In this document: positions 28,739 through 32,528 of the stretch, piece by piece
Layout of the letters: each line of letters opens with the position of its first letter
How positions within the stretch are numbered: position 1 is the stretch's first letter
From: DATJLY01 sp963773665
GTDB taxonomy: Bacteria > Pseudomonadota > Alphaproteobacteria > ATCC43930 > CGMCC-115725
Assembly (NCBI GenBank): GCA_963773665.1
Contig: CAVZBZ010000017.1
Span: 1-32,528 of the forward strand
DNA length: 32,528 nucleotides
Direction: 5' to 3'
Translations under genes and position numbers: made by a program
The notes under the pieces: model-generated
The model's input: only the letters and a program-made list of their open reading frames with translations
Told to the model about the DNA's origin: nothing
Databases searched by the model: none

Positions 28739-29405
28739 TTACGCAGCGGCGCCAATCGCTTCGCTGGGGCTTGCGTGGTGGGCATCTCCGCCCGTGACGC
28801 GCGTTACTCTACCCGCAAGACCGCCGGCTTCGCGAACGCACGCGAGCCGCTCCTGGGACACTTCGAGATAGCCCGCGACTGCAAGCGTCTTACCGATCGC
28901 CCGCGGCGAGCCCAGACGCCGCAATGGCCAGCGCGCCCGGCAGAGGATTCGCTCCATCCGCGCATCCGTCACGGTGACGATGTCCGTGAGCTGACGCATC
29001 AAGCCGAATTCGATCATGCCGGCGAACAGCTCATACGTCGCTCTCGCGATGCTGCGCCCCGTCTTCTCGTCTCGCGAGCAGAGATCGACGCCGAACCTGC
29101 TGCTCTCCCAGATCGTATCGGACGCCGGCGCAGGCTGTCCGTCCAGCAGCAGCGGGAAGGTATCGCGGAGCATGGTTGGGCCGGTTGTCGGCAGAAGCCG
29201 CACGCACCCTTGAATGCGGTCGTCGTCATCCGTCTGCAGTAGGTACGCCGGCCGGCAGGCATCGAATTCGTCGATCTCCATGTCGCCGCTGACCTCGACG
29301 TCCCAGCCGAGACGTTCCTTGAAGACGCGGTAACGAAGCCGGTGCATTTCGGCGAGCTCGTCGACGAAATGCACCGTAGCGATCTGGGGTGATGAGTTGG
29401 ATCAT
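28739..29405 (-). CDS. traI: TraI/LuxI-type acyl-homoserine-lactone synthase
   Basis: An AHL autoinducer synthase of about 221 residues. LRYRVFKERLGWDVEVSGDM contains the conserved R-x-x-x-F-x-x-x-x-x-W core, EIDEFDACRPAYLLQTDDDD the E-x-D-x-F-D motif, and IQGCVRLLPTTGPTML, DTIWESSRFGVD the acyl pocket residues. The ATG at 29405 follows AGGAGGCGAAC, a strong ribosome site. A +1 near 29362 (in AFR/DELAEMHR) seems to separate this start from the long frame, whose first ATG is at 29374. The tra box at 29467-29484 lies 62 bases upstream. The product acyl chain cannot be read from sequence. Confidence 0.88.
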
Positions 29406-29466
29406 GTTCGCCTCCTGGCAGGATTGGTCCTGCGCGATTGAAGGCGATCAGCGGGGCAGCCCACAT

Positions 29467-29484
29467 CCTGTGCAGTTGCACAGG
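29467..29484. promoter_or_regulatory. tra box (TraR/LuxR-type operator)
   Basis: CCTGTGCAGTTGCACAGG is an 18-base inverted repeat with perfect 8-base arms. It matches the rhizobial tra-box pattern (TGTGCAG...TGCACA). It sits between traR and traI, 62 bases upstream of the traI start, where TraR bound to AHL would activate traI for positive feedback. Confidence 0.8.
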
Positions 29485-29500
29485 GGATGGAGAATGGAAC

Positions 29501-30225
29501 CTATTCGGTGGCGGCTTTAGAGGCGGCCAACTTGGCGACGGCCTGGCATATCGTCCTGACGCCAAACTTCATCTTCGCATTGTCGAGATGAAACGCCGCC
29601 GTGCGGCGGGAAATATTTAGCAGGCGTCCGATTTCCCATGCGGACTTACCCTGCGCAGCCCATTCGAGGCATTCGAGCTCTCGCGGCGACAACGCGACAC
29701 CATCAATGACCCGATTGATCGACAGCCTTCGGCGTGCGTGAGCATGAAAATACATCGCCATGAGCTGCAGCACGGCCGATTTTGCTCGATGCAGCGCTGG
29801 AACGCCGGGCGGCGTTCGTCCGCGGCGAACGTGACCGCCGCGACCGGACCACGGGAGTCGTGGACGGGCACTGTGAAGCCACAGCGGATCCCGAACTGCG
29901 CCGCCTCGTCGAGCAGCGCGCATTGCGGCTTCGACAGACGCTTCACCGTGAATTCTTGTCCCCACTCGAACGGCTCTGTGGCTGTCAGCGCCTCGACAAT
30001 GACCGGATCGACCCGCTCATAGTGTTCCCGCAGATAATGATCGGTCCACTCGACCGGGTAGTTCGAGATGAGTTCGGGCGCATCGCCCCTTCTCGACGGC
30101 ATGGAAAGATACGCGAAGCAGCTCAGATCGAGCGCCGCACCCGCATCGGCGAGCACGGTACGGAGACGCTCGGTGTCGCCGCTGGCGGCAAGGCCGTCGA
30201 TAAACGCTTGGAACACACGATGCAT
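29501..30225 (-). CDS. traR: TraR/LuxR-type quorum-sensing activator, one frameshift
   Basis: A protein of about 241 residues. The autoinducer-binding domain keeps the family's key residues in SNYPVEWTDHYLREHYERVD then PVIVEALTATEPFEWG: Trp and Tyr of W-T-D-H-Y, Asp-Pro of DPV, and Trp of FEWG. The DNA-binding domain is LSPRELECLEWAAQGKSAWE then IGRLLNISRRTAAFHLDNAK. A -1 in an A run near 29790 links CIEQ to KSAVLQLMAMYFHAHARR. The ATG at 30225 has only a weak ribosome site. It acts with the AHL of the adjacent synthase on the 29467 tra box. In related ICEs such a pair triggers excision and transfer. Confidence 0.9.
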
Positions 30226-30714
30226 GCGGTTACGCCAGTTTCACATAAACACTCGTCGTCAGCTCGGTGGCGGGAAGCGATGATCCGCGAGGGTTGCTTC
30301 CATCGAGGTCCGGGGCGTGGCCGATTCGCTCTTGAGGCATTCACGCAGATTACCCAGCGGACAAACGCTCCCGCGGTTGCACGCCCCGCTCGATGGCCTG
30401 CGTTTGGGCGTACATCGTCTCGGGTGCTGCCCAGGCCCGCACGGCCGCTCCGACCCCACCCTTCGGACGAACTCGAATTTTAGCAATACTCCGCCGGGCC
30501 GGAAAGGTCAGCCTCGTCGGCCTCCTGCCTCAATCTGGTCACAAACGTGACACCCGACATTGCGGTGACGACAACTGCGGCAAATCGCAAAAGCAATAGA
30601 TGACCATCCTATTTCTACGCCAAGGCCCGCTACTTCCCGATGGTTCAGTTTTAACTCTTCCTTCTTTTGCCAACGATCGCTTTCAATTCGCTCGAAACAC
30701 CCAAGGAGATCGAG
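30226..30714. promoter_or_regulatory. Regulatory gap between traR and the excisionase gene, with a palindrome
   Basis: A 489-base gap between the divergent traR and alpA-like genes, so it should hold both promoters. A clean inverted repeat GTCACAAACGTGAC lies at 30538-30551, about 170 bases upstream of the alpA-like ATG. No second tra box was found. No convincing gene is present; short frames here lack ribosome sites. Confidence 0.45.
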
Positions 30715-31011
30715 ATGGCAACGAGTTTGGAAGCATCGATCAAGCGCACGATAAGGCGGCATCAGTTGCGGGAAATGGTGCCGCTCGCCGACAGCACGAT
30801 CTATGAGATGGAGCAGCGCGGAGAGTTTCCGCGCCGCTTCGCTCTCTCGCCGCGCTGCGTCGTCTGGGACCTGGCGGAAGTCGAAGCCTGGCTCGCCTCG
30901 CGCCGATCAGCTCCGATCGCGCGCGCGCAATCTCCCGACGTCAGGCAACGGCGATCGCGCCCGGTTAGAGCGCCGGGTCGGGCTCAAGCAGCGGCATCGA
31001 AGGCGGGATGA
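30715..31011 (+). CDS. AlpA-like excisionase candidate (recombination directionality factor)
   Basis: An intact 98-residue protein with an AlpA/MerR-type HTH: HQLREMVPLADSTIYEMEQR then GEFPRRFALSPRCVVWDLAE and VEAWLASRR. The LADSTIYEMEQRGEFPRRF stretch is the AlpA signature. GGAGATCGAG gives a ribosome site before ATG 30715. It is convergent with and overlaps the integrase gene by 47 bases, a common arrangement for an excisionase that biases Int toward excision. It may be called rdfS-like by analogy with other rhizobial ICEs. The role is inferred. Confidence 0.8.
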   Translation: MATSLEASIKRTIRRHQLREMVPLADSTIYEMEQRGEFPRRFALSPRCVVWDLAEVEAWLASRRSAPIARAQSPDVRQRRSRPVRAPGRAQAAASKAG

Positions 31012-32220
31012 GTACCGGAACGCGCTTCTTGCCCGCGACCCAGGCGTCGATGATGTCCGACCACTCCTGCATCATGTGGCGACGCTGCACTTCATATTCC
31101 GCCTTGTTGTAAACGCCGCGCGAGGAACGGCCGTCCTCATGCGCCAGGCACTTCTCGATCCAGTCGCTGTTGAAGCCGAGCTCGTTCAGCAGCGTTGAGC
31201 CCGTCCTCCGCAGGTCGTGAACCGTGAACGGCTCCAGCGGCAGGCCTTCCTTCTTCGCCTGCTCGACAACGGCATAGGTGACGCGATTGAAGGTCGCCCG
31301 CGACATCGGCGCGTCCGCGTCATAGCGCGACGGCAAGAGGTATCTCGAATTTCCCGCGCAGGTCTTCAGCGCGATCATGATGTCGAGCGTCTGGCGCGAC
31401 AGATAGACGTTGTGCGCCTTCGAGCGCTTCATCCGCTCCTTCGGAATCGTCCAGACAGCGTTCTCGAAATCGACCTCGTCCCAGATCGCGTCCTGCAGTT
31501 CGCTCTTGCGCACCATCGTCTGCAGGTAGAGCCGCATGCCGAGCCGGATGGTCGGCAGCGTCGCCACCTTCTCGAGCAGCTTGAGCATGATCCTGATCTC
31601 GGTGGGCGAGAGCGACCGGTCCTTCGGCACGAAGGTCGCGATCGACGCCGGCCCCACATCGTCAGCCGGGTTGGCGACCTTCTCGCCGTGCAGGATCGCG
31701 AAGCCGTAGATCTGCTTGACGATGTCGCGGACGTGGATCGCCGTCGCCGGCGCGCCGCGCTCGACGATGGCGCCGCAATGCGCCCGCAGGTCATCCGGGG
31801 TGATTTCGGTCAGCAGCCTGTTGCGCCACCGGGCAGCAGCTCGCGCTCGAAGATCGACCGGCGCATCGCCCGCGTGCTGTCCGCCATCGGCGCCGCGGTC
31901 AGCCATTTCTCGCCGAACTCGCCAAAGCTCTTCGCTTCCAGGAGCCGGCGCTTCTCCCGCTGCTTTTCGATCGCCGGCGATCGTCCCTCGCTGATCGCCC
32001 GCTTGGCGTCGATGCACAGCTCGCGCGCCCGAGCGAGCGACAGCCCGGCCGGGCCGTACTTGCCGAACGTGACGGTCTCGCGCCGCCCGTTCATCCGGTA
32101 GTCCAGCCGAAAAGTGAGGGTCCCCGACGGCTTCACGAGCACATACATGCCGTCCCGGTCCGTCACCTTATAAATTTTCTCTTTTGGTTTCAGATGCTTA
32201 AGGGCTGCATCCGTCAGCAT
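30965..32220 (-). CDS. int: Tyrosine integrase, P4 type, one frameshift
   Basis: Site-specific recombinase of about 418 residues. The N-terminal DUF4102 arm-binding domain (LTDAALKHLKPKEKIYKVTD, DGMYVLVKPSGTLTFRLDYR) precedes a core-binding part (FGEFGEKWLTAAPMADSTRA) and a catalytic domain. Active-site residues: Arg in QTMVRKSELQDAIWDEV, His-x-x-Arg in FTVHDLRRTGSTLLNEL, His in EKCLAHEDG, and the nucleophile Tyr in RGVYNKAEY. A -1 in a C run near 31830 (ELLP then RWRNRLLTEITPDD) splits it. The ATG is at 32220, with the likely att region immediately upstream (to the right). Confidence 0.93.
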
Positions 32221-32401
32221 TTGGGCCGCCTCCTCGAAAAAAGACCGTCAGGCCATTTTCGGGCGTCCTCGTGACAAAATCTCTTTTTCTTACAGTATAG
32301 TTAGATAGAAAAAAAGACCGTCAGAGGGCGCTCATACCCTGACGGTATCGGACGAAATCGGATTTCGCAATGGGGAAGCGCACCGTCAGGGAGTCCGTCA
32401 G
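32209..32401. repeat. Integrase arm-type repeats (CCGTCAG cluster)
   Basis: Six CCGTCAG-type sites occur within 193 bases: 32212-32218 (inside the int start), 32245-32251, 32318-32324, CTGACGG inverted at 32339-32345, 32383-32389 and 32395-32401. Two are embedded in a longer direct repeat AAAAAAGACCGTCAG (32237-32251 and 32310-32324). Clustering between int and the element end is typical of arm sites bound by the Int N-terminal domain and by an excisionase. Confidence 0.65.
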
Positions 32402-32457
32402 CGGCGATCTCTGCCGGCCGATAGTCCCCGAACGTCTTTGGATGATTTTATTTTGTT

Positions 32458-32470
32458 TATCAGTGTGTTA
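32458..32470 (+). promoter_or_regulatory. IHF-like bending site in the att region
   Basis: TATCAGTGTGTTA differs at one position from the IHF consensus WATCAANNNNTTR and lies in an AT-rich stretch between the arm repeats and the element end. That is where an IHF site is expected in an att region. Binding is inferred. Confidence 0.35.
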
Positions 32471-32516
32471 TGGAGGTTTCCGGGACGCTGTGGGATAGCC
32501 CTCGGAAGGGCCAAAA

Positions 32517-32528
32517 TCATTCCCACTC
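32517..32528 (-). other. Putative attachment-site core: 3' end of guaA
   Basis: On the minus strand the last 12 bases read GAG TGG GAA TGA, giving E-W-E-stop, the C-terminus of GMP synthase (usual end IEWE). guaA 3' ends are known integration sites for P4-type integrases. A hairpin-like GCCCT-CGGA-AGGGC (32500-32513) lies just inside. Only four codons are visible, so this rests on the short match plus the integrase position. Confidence 0.45.

Noticed and set aside
1..32528. CRISPR arrays, tRNA or rRNA genes, insertion sequences
   Set aside because: No regularly spaced repeats with spacers, no tRNA-like cloverleaf and no transposase motifs were seen on either strand.

Overview
The window looks like the core of an integrative and conjugative element (ICE) from a high-GC alphaproteobacterium, most likely Hyphomicrobiales (rhizobia and relatives). 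Supporting this are a complete trb-type mating-pair operon, a DUF3363-type relaxase (RlxS) next to a TraG coupling protein, a TraR/TraI quorum-sensing pair with a tra box, and a P4-type tyrosine integrase at the right end. No rRNA, tRNA, CRISPR array or intact insertion sequence was seen.

Layout, left to right. (1) 1-4964: DNA-metabolism genes typical of these ICEs: a strawberry-notch-like helicase running in from the left edge, a toprim/primase-like protein and a DUF2493 protein. (2) 4965-6171: a poorly coding stretch with the remains of a SIR2-like gene, probably an old anti-phage gene. (3) 6172-9739: a small membrane protein, DUF736, an XRE regulator, two DUF2285-type proteins and an HTH protein. 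(4) 9748-11691: RepA, ParA and a small RHH-like partner, with DnaA-box and iteron-like repeats in the 3' end of repA. (5) 11688-17647: DUF2840, TraF, a lytic transglycosylase, an oriT-like gap, RlxS and TraG. (6) 17653-27726: a CopG-like protein, trbBCDEJKLFGI and DUF2274. (7) 27709-30225, minus strand: LysR, TraI/LuxI and TraR/LuxR. (8) 30715-32528: an AlpA-like excisionase candidate, the integrase, a cluster of arm-site repeats, an IHF-like site, and a terminal GAGTGGGAATGA (minus strand) that matches the 3' end of guaA.

How it fits together (inference): TraR plus AHL acts at the tra box to amplify traI and presumably to switch on excision and transfer. AlpA plus Int excise the element. RepA/ParA may replicate and stabilise the excised circle. 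RlxS nicks oriT, TraG delivers the relaxosome, TraF and the transglycosylase help assembly, and the Trb channel passes the DNA.

A pervasive oddity: about 35 single-base indels, mostly +1 outside homopolymers plus a few -1, break otherwise clean reading frames in most long genes. After correction the frames have almost no internal stops and keep their motifs, so uncorrected sequencing errors are more likely than real decay. Coordinates below are for the repaired genes; the shift sites are named in each entry. The SIR2 region differs: it also carries apparent stop codons and no visible start, so it looks truly degraded.
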